Part shown: positions 1 through 8,099 of the stretch, piece by piece
Layout: each line of letters opens with the position of its first letter
Numbering within the stretch: position 1 is the stretch's first letter
DNA from: Formosa sediminum
GTDB lineage: Bacteria; Bacteroidota; Bacteroidia; Flavobacteriales; Flavobacteriaceae
Length of the DNA stretch: 64,000 nucleotides
Assembly (NCBI RefSeq): GCF_007197735.1
Contig: NZ_CP041637.1
Coordinates: 558,001 to 622,000, forward strand
Direction of reading: 5' to 3'
Translations under genes and position numbers: made by a program
The notes under the pieces: model-generated
Told to the model about the DNA's origin: nothing
Database searches by the model: none
What the model saw: the letters and a program-made list of their open reading frames with translations, nothing else

Positions 1-170
1 ACGCTTTAGTATTTGGAAATGAAGTAAAAGGTGTGGCTCAGGACGTTGTAACAGCAAGCGATATGGTGATTGAAATCCCGCAATACGGCACCAAGCATTC
101 GTTAAATATTTCGGTAAGTGCGGGTGTGGTAATTTGGGATGTATTTAGTAAACTAAACGTTTTAAGCTAA
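1..170 (+). CDS. TrmH/SpoU family RNA 2'-O-methyltransferase, 3' end only
   Basis: Only the last 55 codons are in the window; the frame is open from base 3 to the TAA at 168-170. The visible part contains the SpoU/TrmH SAM-binding core: ALVFGNEVKGV (motif with Gly-Asn-Glu), then IEIPQYGTKHSLNISVSAGV, the conserved motif that forms the trefoil-knot SAM site and ends in the NVSVA-like helix. Members of this family methylate a ribose 2'-OH in tRNA or rRNA; the substrate cannot be told from this tail. It converges on folK and the two genes overlap by 4 bases, with no terminator between them. Family call is firm, subfamily unknown. Confidence 0.85.
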   Translation, partial: ALVFGNEVKGVAQDVVTASDMVIEIPQYGTKHSLNISVSAGVVIWDVFSKLNVLS

Positions 171-1288
171 GAACAAATTTGTTGTAAAACAGTTAAATAA
201 TCGGCGCGATTTGCCACAAAATCCAAATCGGAGATATCAATAATTTTAACCTTCAATTCGGTTTGATTTTTTAGAAATTCCAGATATCCCATGTTAATTT
301 TATTTAGGTAGTCGTCTTCAATTTCTTGTTCGTAATCGCGACCGCGTTTTTTAATATTTTGTTGCAAACGCTCGGTGTTCTGATATAAGTATACGTATAA
401 ATCTGGCTTAGCAATTTCTTTATACATGATATAGAACAGTTTTCTATACAATTTAAACTCGTCTTCTTGTAATGTAATTCTTGAAAAAATTAAAGATTTA
501 AACACATCGTAATCACTAACAATAAAATCTTTAAATAAGTCGAGTTGCGATAAGTCGTCTGAAATTTGCTGGTAACGGTCTGCTAGAAAAGACATTTCTA
601 AAGGGAAAGCATACCGCGGCCCATCTTCGTAAAATTTGGGTAAAAACGGATTATCTGCAAAACGTTCTAAAACGAGTTTGGCATTAAAATCTTCAGACAT
701 TTTTGTAGCTAAACTGGTTTTTCCTGCACCAATATTACCCTCAATTGCTATAAAATTTCGTTGAGAAAAATTAAACTTTGTAATCGGATTTATTAAAGTT
801 TCGTCTATTGGTTTTAAAACACTTACATCTTCGCATGTCCCTAATAAAGCATTTACAGTTTGTTTTAAAATAGGATGCACAACTTTAGAAGCAATATCGT
901 TTAAAGGTAATAAAACAAAGCGCCGTTTTTGCATTTCAGGATGCGGTACGTGTAATAGTTGGGTATTAATTATTTCATCTTCAACAAAAATAACATCTAA
1001 ATCTATTACCCGTGCTTCGTAACCAGCTCCTCCTGTGCGCGTCCGTCCCAACTCCGTTTCAATGGCTAATAATTGCTGCATAACCACATCTGGGGCCAAT
1101 GCTGTTTTTAAGATTAAACATGCATTTAAAAATTCTGCGCTTTCAAATCCAAATGCTGGAGACGTGTATACTTTAGACATATTCATAATAGTACCAATAG
1201 TTTCGAACATGCGAGTAACAGCCTTTTGTAAATTTTTAAACCTGTCGCCTTTATTACTTCCTATTGATATGTAAACGTGTTTTTCCAT
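167..1288 (-). CDS. folK: HPPK (FolK) fused to a deoxynucleoside kinase
   Basis: This is a two-domain protein of 373 aa. Residues 1-160 are 6-hydroxymethyl-7,8-dihydropterin pyrophosphokinase of the folate pathway: it opens with VYISIGSNKGDR, has RVIDLDVIF at 93-101 with the metal-binding D96 and D98, then HPEMQKRRFVLLPL. Residues 178-373 are a deoxynucleoside kinase: P-loop GNIGAGKT at 184-191, LERFADNPFLPKFYED near 207-222, and FLADRYQQ at 234-241, matching deoxyadenosine/deoxyguanosine kinases that phosphorylate salvaged deoxynucleosides. Fusions of this kind are known in Flavobacteriia. The ATG at 1288 gives the canonical HPPK N-terminus. Which deoxynucleoside is preferred cannot be read from the sequence. 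Confidence 0.93.
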   Translation of the reverse strand: MEKHVYISIGSNKGDRFKNLQKAVTRMFETIGTIMNMSKVYTSPAFGFESAEFLNACLILKTALAPDVVMQQLLAIETELGRTRTGGAGYEARVIDLDVIFVEDEIINTQLLHVPHPEMQKRRFVLLPLNDIASKVVHPILKQTVNALLGTCEDVSVLKPIDETLINPITKFNFSQRNFIAIEGNIGAGKTSLATKMSEDFNAKLVLERFADNPFLPKFYEDGPRYAFPLEMSFLADRYQQISDDLSQLDLFKDFIVSDYDVFKSLIFSRITLQEDEFKLYRKLFYIMYKEIAKPDLYVYLYQNTERLQQNIKKRGRDYEQEIEDDYLNKINMGYLEFLKNQTELKVKIIDISDLDFVANRADYLTVLQQICS

Positions 1289-1421
1289 GAACTAAAATAT
1301 GGGCAAATTAAAGAAAAGTAATTTACTTAAAAGGGCATTTTTAGCTTAAAGCGTGATAAAATTTTAATATTGAAAACTTGAGACTTTTATAACTGTAAAT
1401 GCAATTTTAAAATTAAATATG

Positions 1422-1429
1422 TAGGTTTG
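1422..1429 (+). promoter_or_regulatory. -7 box (TAGGTTTG) of the queuosine transporter gene
   Basis: The octamer fits the Bacteroidota sigma-A -7 consensus TAnnTTTG and lies 18 bases before the ATG at 1448, giving a leader of roughly ten bases. No TTG was found at the usual -33 spacing. The box overlaps the TTG codon at 1427, which argues against that upstream start. Confidence 0.4.
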
Positions 1430-1447
1430 TTTTTGAACTTTATACCT

Positions 1448-2152
1448 ATGAATCAGAAAAATCGCTTTTTAGCACATCGTATTTACCTATTACTAGGCGC
1501 TTTATTTATGACTTCGTTAGTGGTGTCTAACCTTATTTTTCAAAAATTCTTTTATTGGTACCCTTTTAACGTGACCATTTTTGGAGCTAATTTATTTGAA
1601 GTTTCTGTGGGAATACTCCCTTACCCTATTACATTTTTAATAACAGACCTAATTAGTGAAATATATGGAAAAAAAGCAGCCAACCAAATAGTCGTTACTG
1701 GTATATTTGCTTCGTTATTCTCCATGGCCATTATTTACACTGCAAATGCCGTTCCTGCAACCACGTGGTCTCCTGTAAACGACAGTATATTTACAACTGT
1801 TTTTGGAAGTACAGCAATTGCTGTTTTAGCAAGTATGATGGCGTATTTATTTGCACAATTTATAGATATTCAGATTTATCACTACTGGAAAACACTTACA
1901 AAAGGAAAACATTTGTGGTTGCGCAACAATTTTTCCACTTTTTTATCGCAATTTATAGACACATTGACTGTTTTATTGCTACTTTGTTTTTTTGGTAAAA
2001 TAGAATGGACTAAATTTGCAGGGTTATTAATCAGCGGATTTTTATTTAAAGTCTTAATGGCTTTATTTGATACTCCGTTTTTATATTTAGGCGTTTATCT
2101 ATTTAGAAGGCGTTTCAATCTAAAAGTAAACGAAGAAATACATTTAATCTAG
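1448..2152 (+). CDS. Queuosine precursor transporter (VUT/YhhQ family)
   Basis: A 234-aa integral membrane protein with six hydrophobic segments. The family signature LPYPITFLITDLISEIYG lies just after the second segment, followed by GKKAANQIVV; FLSQFIDT and KVLMALFDTP are further conserved stretches. VUT/YhhQ proteins import queuosine precursors (preQ0/preQ1 or queuine) for tRNA wobble modification, and queG, the last enzyme of queuosine synthesis, lies at 55.1-56.0 kb. The frame is open from a TTG at 1427, but that codon sits inside a -7 promoter box, so I use the ATG at 1448 (MNQKNRF). It has its own short transcription unit before the sigma factor gene. Confidence 0.85.
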   Translation: MNQKNRFLAHRIYLLLGALFMTSLVVSNLIFQKFFYWYPFNVTIFGANLFEVSVGILPYPITFLITDLISEIYGKKAANQIVVTGIFASLFSMAIIYTANAVPATTWSPVNDSIFTTVFGSTAIAVLASMMAYLFAQFIDIQIYHYWKTLTKGKHLWLRNNFSTFLSQFIDTLTVLLLLCFFGKIEWTKFAGLLISGFLFKVLMALFDTPFLYLGVYLFRRRFNLKVNEEIHLI

Positions 2153-2194
2153 CACTTTAGTCTTGCCTTTTTATACTGTATTTATCTAAATTTA

Positions 2195-2224
2195 GCTTAA
2201 TTATTCATTTTTAACGAATTAAGC
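2195..2224. repeat. Inverted repeat upstream of the sigma factor gene
   Basis: GCTTAATT at 2195-2202 and AATTAAGC at 2217-2224 are perfect 8-base arms around a 14-base loop. The site lies just upstream of the proposed -7 box of the sigma gene, where a -33 element would fall, and 42 bases after the transporter stop. It has no T-tract, so an operator is as likely as a weak terminator. Confidence 0.35.
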
Positions 2225-2229
2225 GTAAA

Positions 2230-2237
2230 TAAATTTG
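2230..2237 (+). promoter_or_regulatory. -7 box (TAAATTTG) of the primary sigma factor gene
   Basis: Matches TAnnTTTG and lies about 55 bases before the ATG at 2293. No TTG at the usual -33 distance was seen; the upstream DNA is instead taken up by an inverted repeat. Confidence 0.4.
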
Positions 2238-2292
2238 GATTTATTAAAAATAAGTTTATATTGATAGATACGCACAAAACAAAAAAAGATAA

Positions 2293-3156
2293 ATGAGGCA
2301 GTTAAAGATTACAAAACAAGTAACGAACAGGGAATCTAAATCGTTAGACAAGTACTTACAAGATATTAGTAAGATGCCATTAATTACAGCTGAAGAAGAA
2401 GTAGAATTGGCACAACGCATACGAGAAGGAGACCAAGTGGCTTTAGATAAATTAACAACTTCTAATTTACGATTTGTAGTTTCTGTTGCTAAACAATATC
2501 AAAACCAAGGGTTAACATTACCAGATTTAATTAATGAAGGTAATGCAGGTTTAGTTAAAGCGGCTAAACGTTTTGATGAAACGCGAGGGTTTAAGTTTAT
2601 TTCTTATGCTGTATGGTGGATTCGTCAAGCCATTTTACAAGCTTTGGCTGAACAATCCAGAATTGTAAGATTACCTTTAAATAAAATTGGTTCTATTAAC
2701 AAAATTAATAAAGCTTATTCATTCTTAGAACAATCTCATGAACGCCCACCAAGCGCCGATGAAATTGCAAATGAATTGGATATGACTGTAAGTGAAGTAA
2801 AACAGTCCCTTAAAAATTCTGGTCGTCACCTTTCTATGGATGCACCATTAAAAGAAGGAGAAACTTCTAGCTTATACGATGTTGTAAAGTCTGGCGAATC
2901 GCCAAACCCTGACAATAATTTAATGTACGAGTCGCTTAATTTAGAAATTAATAGAGCTTTAGATACATTATCTCCAAGAGAAAGTGATGTATTACGCCTG
3001 TTTTTTGGATTAAGTAACGAGGCTCCAATGAGTTTAGACGAGATTGGAGAAACATTTGATTTAACTCGTGAACGTGTTAGACAAATTAAAGAAAAAGGAA
3101 TTAGACGCTTACGCCATAGTTCTAAAAACAAAATATTGAAAACATATTTAGGATAA
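2293..3156 (+). CDS. rpoD: Primary sigma factor, RpoD/SigA type
   Basis: A 287-aa sigma-70 protein. It has region 1.2 ([27 protein letters not shown] spans roughly residues 17-43), region 2 with [13 protein letters not shown], the -10 recognition helix around [13 protein letters not shown], region 3, and a region 4 helix-turn-helix [20 protein letters not shown]. Region 1.1 is absent, as is normal for the Bacteroidota housekeeping sigma factor that recognises TTTG/TAnnTTTG promoters, so it is the factor expected to read the promoters listed here. rpsU follows 40 bases downstream in the same direction and is probably cotranscribed. The ATG at 2293 starts MRQLKITKQ, the usual N-terminus of this protein in the phylum. 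Confidence 0.95.
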   Translation: MRQLKITKQVTNRESKSLDKYLQDISKMPLITAEEEVELAQRIREGDQVALDKLTTSNLRFVVSVAKQYQNQGLTLPDLINEGNAGLVKAAKRFDETRGFKFISYAVWWIRQAILQALAEQSRIVRLPLNKIGSINKINKAYSFLEQSHERPPSADEIANELDMTVSEVKQSLKNSGRHLSMDAPLKEGETSSLYDVVKSGESPNPDNNLMYESLNLEINRALDTLSPRESDVLRLFFGLSNEAPMSLDEIGETFDLTRERVRQIKEKGIRRLRHSSKNKILKTYLG

Positions 3157-3196
3157 TCCTAGATCTTAGAATAATTAATTATAAAAACAGAATTTA

Positions 3197-3391
3197 ATGC
3201 TTAAAATTATAGTAAAAGAAGGTGAGCAAATAGATCGCGCTCTTAAACGTTACAAGAGAAAACACAGAAATGTGAAAGTAATGCAAAACTTAAGAGAGAA
3301 TCAATTTTTCACTAAGCCTTCTGTAAAAAGAAGAAGAGAAAATCAAAAAGCAGCTTACATCCAAGGCTTAAGAGATCAAGAAGACATTTAA
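3197..3391 (+). CDS. rpsU: 30S ribosomal protein S21
   Basis: A 64-aa, strongly basic protein with the S21 pattern: VKEGEQIDRALKRYKRK near the start, then NLRENQFFTKPSVKRRRE. It belongs to the small ribosomal subunit platform; S21 is implicated in mRNA selection, notably in Bacteroidota whose mRNAs often lack Shine-Dalgarno sequences. It follows the sigma factor gene closely and ends before a strong bidirectional terminator at 3411-3449. Confidence 0.95.
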   Translation: MLKIIVKEGEQIDRALKRYKRKHRNVKVMQNLRENQFFTKPSVKRRRENQKAAYIQGLRDQEDI

Positions 3392-3410
3392 TGTTGACTT
3401 TATATACAAT

Positions 3411-3449
3411 AAAATACACGCTCTAGATTAATTCTAAAGCGTGTATTTT
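3411..3449. terminator. Bidirectional terminator between rpsU and the DUF2797 gene
   Basis: AAAATACACGCT (3411-3422) pairs perfectly with AGCGTGTATTTT (3438-3449); inside, TAGA/TCTA adds four more pairs. A T-run follows on the plus strand and an A-run precedes it, so it can stop transcription from both convergent genes. Confidence 0.85.
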
Positions 3450-3453
3450 TATG

Positions 3454-4248
3454 TTATAAAATTTCTATAGAGACATACATCCCTTCATTACCACGTATAT
3501 TACATACAGTATCGTCTTCAAAAATTAGGTATTGTCCTTTTATACCTTTTAGCACACCTGTATAGTGCTGCATTTTTTCAATATTTAAAGACTTAGGTTT
3601 TACAGGATATTGTAAAACAGGAAATTCCATTTCTGTTTCTGTATTAAAATCTATAAAGTAAGGTTTAGCTGCTTCAGGAATATACGGCTTTAACTTTTCT
3701 CTCCATTCGACTAAATTTTCATCTTGCACCTCATTTTTTAACATGGTTCTCCAGTTTGTTTTATCAGACACATAATCTTTTAAAGCAACTTCTGTGATTC
3801 CTGCCAAATAACGATTAGGCACCTCAACAATTTCTATAGCTTCATGTGCTCCTTGATCGATCCAACGCGTAGGCACCTGACCTTTTCTTGTTACACCTAC
3901 TTTTACACTACTAGAATTAGCCAAGTATACAATATGTGGCTGTAATTGCACTTTTTTCTCAAAGGCTAAATCACGATCTTCAATATCTAAATGCGCTTGG
4001 CTTAATTCGGGTTTCATAATCCAATCTGCAGCTTGTGGAATTTCGAAAAAGCAGCTTTTACAATAGCCTTGTCTATATATTTTTTTATCTAATCCGCAGT
4101 TTAAACACTGATATTTTAAAAAATTAATATTTAAAGTTTTATTTAGTAACTGATTCATATTTATGAAGTCTGAATCAAAAACTAAATAATATTGAATAGG
4201 ATTAGCATATTCGGTTTCCATTTTTGTTAGAACACCTTCGTAAGTCAT
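3454..4248 (-). CDS. DUF2797 domain protein with a zinc-finger-like Cys4 site
   Basis: A 264-aa protein recognised as DUF2797; function unknown. Residues 48-66 hold two CxxC pairs (C48, C51, C63, C66) likely to bind zinc. After this, residues 105-160 read HIVYLANSSSVKVGVTR, then RWIDQGA and a downstream Glu in LAGITEVALKDYV, which resembles the layout of a GIY-YIG-like module (Y, G-x-T, R, E); this is my inference from pattern only. A small beta-rich C-terminal part repeats the style of the N-terminus (GVLKGIKGQYLIFEDD). It is divergent from the GH3 gene, only 42 bases apart. Confidence 0.75.
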   Translation of the reverse strand: MTYEGVLTKMETEYANPIQYYLVFDSDFINMNQLLNKTLNINFLKYQCLNCGLDKKIYRQGYCKSCFFEIPQAADWIMKPELSQAHLDIEDRDLAFEKKVQLQPHIVYLANSSSVKVGVTRKGQVPTRWIDQGAHEAIEIVEVPNRYLAGITEVALKDYVSDKTNWRTMLKNEVQDENLVEWREKLKPYIPEAAKPYFIDFNTETEMEFPVLQYPVKPKSLNIEKMQHYTGVLKGIKGQYLIFEDDTVCNIRGNEGMYVSIEIL

Positions 4249-4290
4249 AAAAAAAAGTATTATTTTTAATTCTTTAAAGATAATGTAAAT

Positions 4291-5835
4291 ATGCCAATTA
4301 CTTTAGTAAATTCAATTGCCTCATGGTTTCTAAAAAAACGATTCCATCAAATTGAATTATTTTTAAAATATCCAAATGAGGTACAACAAGAATTACTTCT
4401 AAATTTAATTTACACTGCTAAAGACACTAAAATTGGTAGAAAACACGAATTTAGTTCTATAAAAAACTATCGCACTTTTGCTGAGCGTGTTCCTATATCG
4501 ACTTATGAAGATTATCAGGATTTAATTGAACTCTCTCGCCAAGGACAAAACAATATTTTTTGGCCTTCGCATATTAAATGGTTTGCAAAATCTAGTGGTA
4601 CTACAAACGCAAAAAGCAAGTTTATACCGGTAAGCTCAGAATCGCTTGAAGATTGTCATTATGCTGCTGGAAAAGACATGTTATGCATGTACCTTAACAA
4701 TAATGAAAACTCACAACTATTTACAGGTAAAGGACTGCGCTTAGGTGGTAGCAAAGAATTGTACAGAGAGAACGGTACCGTATATGGGGATCTCTCGGCG
4801 ATCTTAATAGACAATATGCCTTTTTGGGCAGAGTTTAGTAGCACGCCAAGTAATAAAGTTTCTTTAATGAGTGATTGGGAAACTAAAATGCAAGCAATAG
4901 TAGATGAAACTATAATGGAGAACGTTACTAGTTTAGCAGGCGTACCCTCTTGGATGTTGGTATTACTTCATAATGTTTTAGAAACTACAGGAAAAAATAA
5001 TTTAAACGAAGTTTGGCCTAATTTAGAAGTATACTTTCATGGCGGAGTTAGCTTTACACCCTATGCAGACCAATACAAGAAAATACTACTCAAGACAGAT
5101 TTTAAGTACTACGAAATTTATAATGCGTCTGAAGGGTTCTTTGCCATCCAGGATCAAAACAACACTAAAGAATTGTTATTGATGTTAGATTATGGTATAT
5201 TCTACGAGTTTATTCCTATGGAAACTTACAATACAATAAACCAAACCATTATTCCATTAAGTGAAGTAGAACTTAAAAAAAACTATGCCATTGTAATTAC
5301 AACCAATGCAGGATTGTGGCGCTATAAAATTGGTGACACTGTACGATTTACATCTTTATCTCCTTATAGAATAAAAGTTTCTGGACGAACTAAACACCAT
5401 ATTAATGTTTTTGGAGAAGAATTAATTATTGAAAATGTTGAAGACGCTTTAAAAAAAGTCTGTAAACGTACTAAGTCTGAAATTGTAGATTATACAGGCG
5501 CTCCAATTTTTATGAAGGACAAAGAAAAGGGTGCACATGAATGGATTATTGAGTTTAAAAAAGCTCCAGAAGATCTAAATTATTTTATAGAATTATTTGA
5601 TAATGCACTTAAGGCTTTAAATTCTGATTATGAAGCGAAGCGTTACAACAATTTAACTTTAAATAGACCTACCATTCATATGGGAAAACAAAATCTATTT
5701 TATGATTGGTTAAAACTTCACAACAAATTGGGAGGTCAACATAAAATTCCGAGGCTCTCAAATTCCAGAGAATATATAGATGAATTACTTATTATCAATG
5801 AAAATCAATCGTTTGAACAAGAAAAACAACTATAA
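4291..5835 (+). CDS. GH3-family acyl-adenylating enzyme
   Basis: A 514-aa member of the GH3 family of the ANL (adenylate-forming) superfamily, best known from plant enzymes that conjugate jasmonate or auxin to amino acids. The ATP motif SSGTT is at 101-105, YNASEG at 277-282, and the hinge stretch GLWRYKIGDTVRF at 341-353, followed by KVSGRTKHHINVFGEEL. Bacterial homologues are common in Bacteroidota but their substrates are not established. It stands alone, divergent from DUF2797 and convergent on clpX, so context does not suggest a pathway. A strong terminator lies beyond it at 5985-6017. Confidence 0.85.
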   Translation: MPITLVNSIASWFLKKRFHQIELFLKYPNEVQQELLLNLIYTAKDTKIGRKHEFSSIKNYRTFAERVPISTYEDYQDLIELSRQGQNNIFWPSHIKWFAKSSGTTNAKSKFIPVSSESLEDCHYAAGKDMLCMYLNNNENSQLFTGKGLRLGGSKELYRENGTVYGDLSAILIDNMPFWAEFSSTPSNKVSLMSDWETKMQAIVDETIMENVTSLAGVPSWMLVLLHNVLETTGKNNLNEVWPNLEVYFHGGVSFTPYADQYKKILLKTDFKYYEIYNASEGFFAIQDQNNTKELLLMLDYGIFYEFIPMETYNTINQTIIPLSEVELKKNYAIVITTNAGLWRYKIGDTVRFTSLSPYRIKVSGRTKHHINVFGEELIIENVEDALKKVCKRTKSEIVDYTGAPIFMKDKEKGAHEWIIEFKKAPEDLNYFIELFDNALKALNSDYEAKRYNNLTLNRPTIHMGKQNLFYDWLKLHNKLGGQHKIPRLSNSREYIDELLIINENQSFEQEKQL

Positions 5836-5952
5836 AACTTCACTTCATCGTTAAATTACGTACATATGTCTAAAAATATGGTTTATACTTTTTTAATGTC
5901 AATAATCCATATACATTTGCCATGCTATTTATCGAAAACTGTTAAAATACAG

Positions 5953-5966
5953 TATGTTGCAACATA
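5953..5966. repeat. 14-base perfect palindrome between GH3 gene and clpX
   Basis: TATGTTGCAACATA is a perfect palindrome located between two convergent genes, 19 bases before their shared terminator. It has no T-tract of its own and no promoter box beside it. Role unknown. Confidence 0.35.
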
Positions 5967-5984
5967 ATATTACGCAACCAAAAT

Positions 5985-6017
5985 AAAAAAAACCACTCTT
6001 TTAGAGTGGTTTTTTTT
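5985..6017. terminator. Bidirectional terminator between GH3 gene and clpX
   Basis: Eight A, then ACCACTCT-like arm (CCACTCT), a three-base loop TTT, the complementary AGAGTGG and eight T. The perfect stem flanked by A and T runs serves both strands. Confidence 0.9.
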
Positions 6018-6039
6018 ATCTTAATATTTATTTAAAAAA

Positions 6040-7272
6040 CTAGGAAACTGCTTTCAACTTTTTAATAGTTGTTTTATTAAGTTTATCCTCTGCATACGCT
6101 TTTGTTACTTTAATTTCTTTTTCGTCTGTACCTGGAAGTTCAAACATAGCATCTGTTAAAATCTCCTCACATAACGAGCGTAATCCACGAGCCCCAAGTT
6201 TGTATTCAATGGCTTTCTCTACAATAAAATCTAAAGCTCCGTCTGTAATATGGAACTCGATGTCGTCCATTTCAAATAGCTTACTATATTGTTTAATAAT
6301 AGCATTTTTAGGTTCAGTAAGAATAGCTCTTAATGTTTTAGCATCTAAAGGATCCATATAAGTTAAGACGGGTAATCGGCCAATAATTTCTGGGATCAAC
6401 CCGAAGTCTTTTAAATCTTTTGGAATAATATATTGCAACAAGTGATTCTGATCAATAATATCATCAGATTTAGAAGCACTATACCCAACTGCTTGCATAT
6501 TTAAACGCTTAGAAATATTACGCTCAATTCCATCGAAAGCTCCACCTGCAATAAATAAGATATTTTCGGTATTTACTTCGATAAACTTTTGGTCAGGATG
6601 TTTTCGTCCCCCTTTTGGTGGCACATTAACAGTGGTTCCCTCTAAAAGTTTTAATAAAGCCTGTTGTACACCTTCTCCAGAAACATCTCTAGTTATAGAA
6701 GGATTATCACTTTTACGCGCGATTTTATCAATCTCATCTATAAAAACAATTCCTTTTTCAGCCTTTTCTAAACTATAATCTGCAGCTTGTAACAAACGTG
6801 TCAAGATACTCTCCACATCTTCACCTACATAACCTGCTTCTGTTAAAACTGTAGCATCTACAATAGCAAGAGGTACATTTAACATTTTAGCAATGGTTTT
6901 AGCCATTAAGGTTTTTCCTGTACCCGTTTGCCCAACCATCATAATATTACTTTTCTGAATCTCAATATCGTCTTGAGATGGCGATTGTAATAAACGTTTA
7001 TAATGATTATAGACTGCAACAGACATAACTTTTTTGGTCATATCCTGACCAATAATATACTCGTCTAAAAATTCTTTAATTTGAAGTGGTTTACGCAACA
7101 TTAACTCAGCCGATAATTCACTATTATCAGATTGTTTAGATTCCTCTAAAACAATACCATGTGCTTGTTCGATACAACGATCGCAAATATGCGCATCTAA
7201 ACCTGCTATTAATAAACTTGTTTCAGGTTTCTTTCTTCCACAAAACGAACATTCTAATTCTTCCTTTGCCAT
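6040..7272 (-). CDS. clpX: ATP-dependent Clp protease ATP-binding subunit ClpX
   Basis: A 410-aa AAA+ unfoldase that feeds proteins to ClpP. The N-terminal zinc-binding domain has C8, C11, C30 and C33. Walker A GQTGTGKT is at 114-121, the pore loop GYVG at 147-150, Walker B FIDEID at 177-182, followed by the sensor and C-terminal small domain. The loop that docks on ClpP reads VGY in place of the enterobacterial IGF; similar variants occur in Bacteroidota. It is downstream of clpP in the same direction, 59 bases apart, with a hairpin in the gap at 7297-7319. Confidence 0.97.
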   Translation of the reverse strand: MAKEELECSFCGRKKPETSLLIAGLDAHICDRCIEQAHGIVLEESKQSDNSELSAELMLRKPLQIKEFLDEYIIGQDMTKKVMSVAVYNHYKRLLQSPSQDDIEIQKSNIMMVGQTGTGKTLMAKTIAKMLNVPLAIVDATVLTEAGYVGEDVESILTRLLQAADYSLEKAEKGIVFIDEIDKIARKSDNPSITRDVSGEGVQQALLKLLEGTTVNVPPKGGRKHPDQKFIEVNTENILFIAGGAFDGIERNISKRLNMQAVGYSASKSDDIIDQNHLLQYIIPKDLKDFGLIPEIIGRLPVLTYMDPLDAKTLRAILTEPKNAIIKQYSKLFEMDDIEFHITDGALDFIVEKAIEYKLGARGLRSLCEEILTDAMFELPGTDEKEIKVTKAYAEDKLNKTTIKKLKAVS

Positions 7273-7296
7273 AAATCTTTTTAAATTTCACTTTCA

Positions 7297-7319
7297 AACA
7301 GTAAATTAATTTTACTGTT
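7297..7319 (-). repeat. Hairpin in the clpP-clpX intergenic region
   Basis: AACAGTAAA (7297-7305) and TTTACTGTT (7311-7319) form a perfect 9-base stem around TTAAT. There is no T-tract on the transcribed (minus) strand, so it is more likely an RNA processing or stability element, or a protein site, than a terminator. Confidence 0.45.
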
Positions 7320-7331
7320 AATTAAGGTGTA

Positions 7332-8006
7332 TTAGCTTCTCACTAATATTTCATCTATCATACCGTATTCTTTAGCTTTATCAGCTTTCATCCAGTAATC
7401 ACGATCACTATCTGCATATACTTTGTCGTAAGGTTGCCCCGAATGCTTACTAATAATCTTATATAATTCTTCTTTTAAGATTAAGATCTCACGAGCAGTA
7501 ATTTCTATATCACTTGCTTGTCCTTGAGCACCTCCTAAAGGTTGGTGAATCATAACACGAGAGTGAGTTAAACCACTACGTTTTCCTTCTGCACCTGCAC
7601 ACAGTAATACAGCGCCCATAGAAGCAGCCATACCTGTACAAATTGTTGCAACATCTGGCTTGATAAACTGCATTGTATCGTAAATTCCTAATCCAGCATA
7701 TACACTACCTCCTGGAGAGTTAATGTAAATTTGAATGTCTTTATTAGCATCTGTACTCTCTAAGAACAACAATTGTGCCTGAATAATATTAGCAACCTGG
7801 TCGTTTATTCCCGTACCCATAAAAATAATACGATCCATCATTAAACGTGAAAACACGTCCATAGCCACCGCATTCATTTGGCGCTCTTCAATAATGTTTG
7901 GTGTTAAATTTGTAGGGTACATACTGTCCATAATTTGGTGATAGTATGTGCTGCTTATTCCTTGATCTTTTATAGCGAATTTTTCGAATTCTTTTCCGTA
8001 ATTCAT
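7332..8006 (-). CDS. clpP: ATP-dependent Clp protease proteolytic subunit
   Basis: A 224-aa serine peptidase. The catalytic triad is S129 (in [11 protein letters not shown]), H154 (in [12 protein letters not shown]) and D203 (in DSDRDYWM), with the spacing expected for ClpP (25 and 49 residues). Residues 1 to about 30 are an N-terminal extension of the kind removed on maturation. It forms the degradation chamber served by ClpX, encoded next. Upstream lies tig, separated by a terminator hairpin at 8038-8068, so clpP may be partly uncoupled from tig. I saw no consensus -7 box in the short gap. Confidence 0.97.
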   Translation of the reverse strand: MNYGKEFEKFAIKDQGISSTYYHQIMDSMYPTNLTPNIIEERQMNAVAMDVFSRLMMDRIIFMGTGINDQVANIIQAQLLFLESTDANKDIQIYINSPGGSVYAGLGIYDTMQFIKPDVATICTGMAASMGAVLLCAGAEGKRSGLTHSRVMIHQPLGGAQGQASDIEITAREILILKEELYKIISKHSGQPYDKVYADSDRDYWMKADKAKEYGMIDEILVRS

Positions 8007-8037
8007 AATGTTATTTTTAATTAAATAATGAATAAAA

Positions 8038-8068
8038 TAGGCGTTGAATAAAACCTATTCAACGCCTA
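8038..8068 (-). terminator. Terminator after tig
   Basis: TAGGCGTTGAATA and TATTCAACGCCTA are perfect 13-base arms around a 5-base loop. Read on the minus strand, the stem is followed by TTTTATT. It lies between tig and clpP and should reduce readthrough into clpP. Confidence 0.8.
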
Positions 8069-8099
8069 AATATAATGATTATTCTTTAAAACAGTTGAC

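Noticed and set aside
1427-1447. TTG start of the queuosine transporter
   Set aside because: The codon is part of the -7 box, so it would not be in the mRNA.
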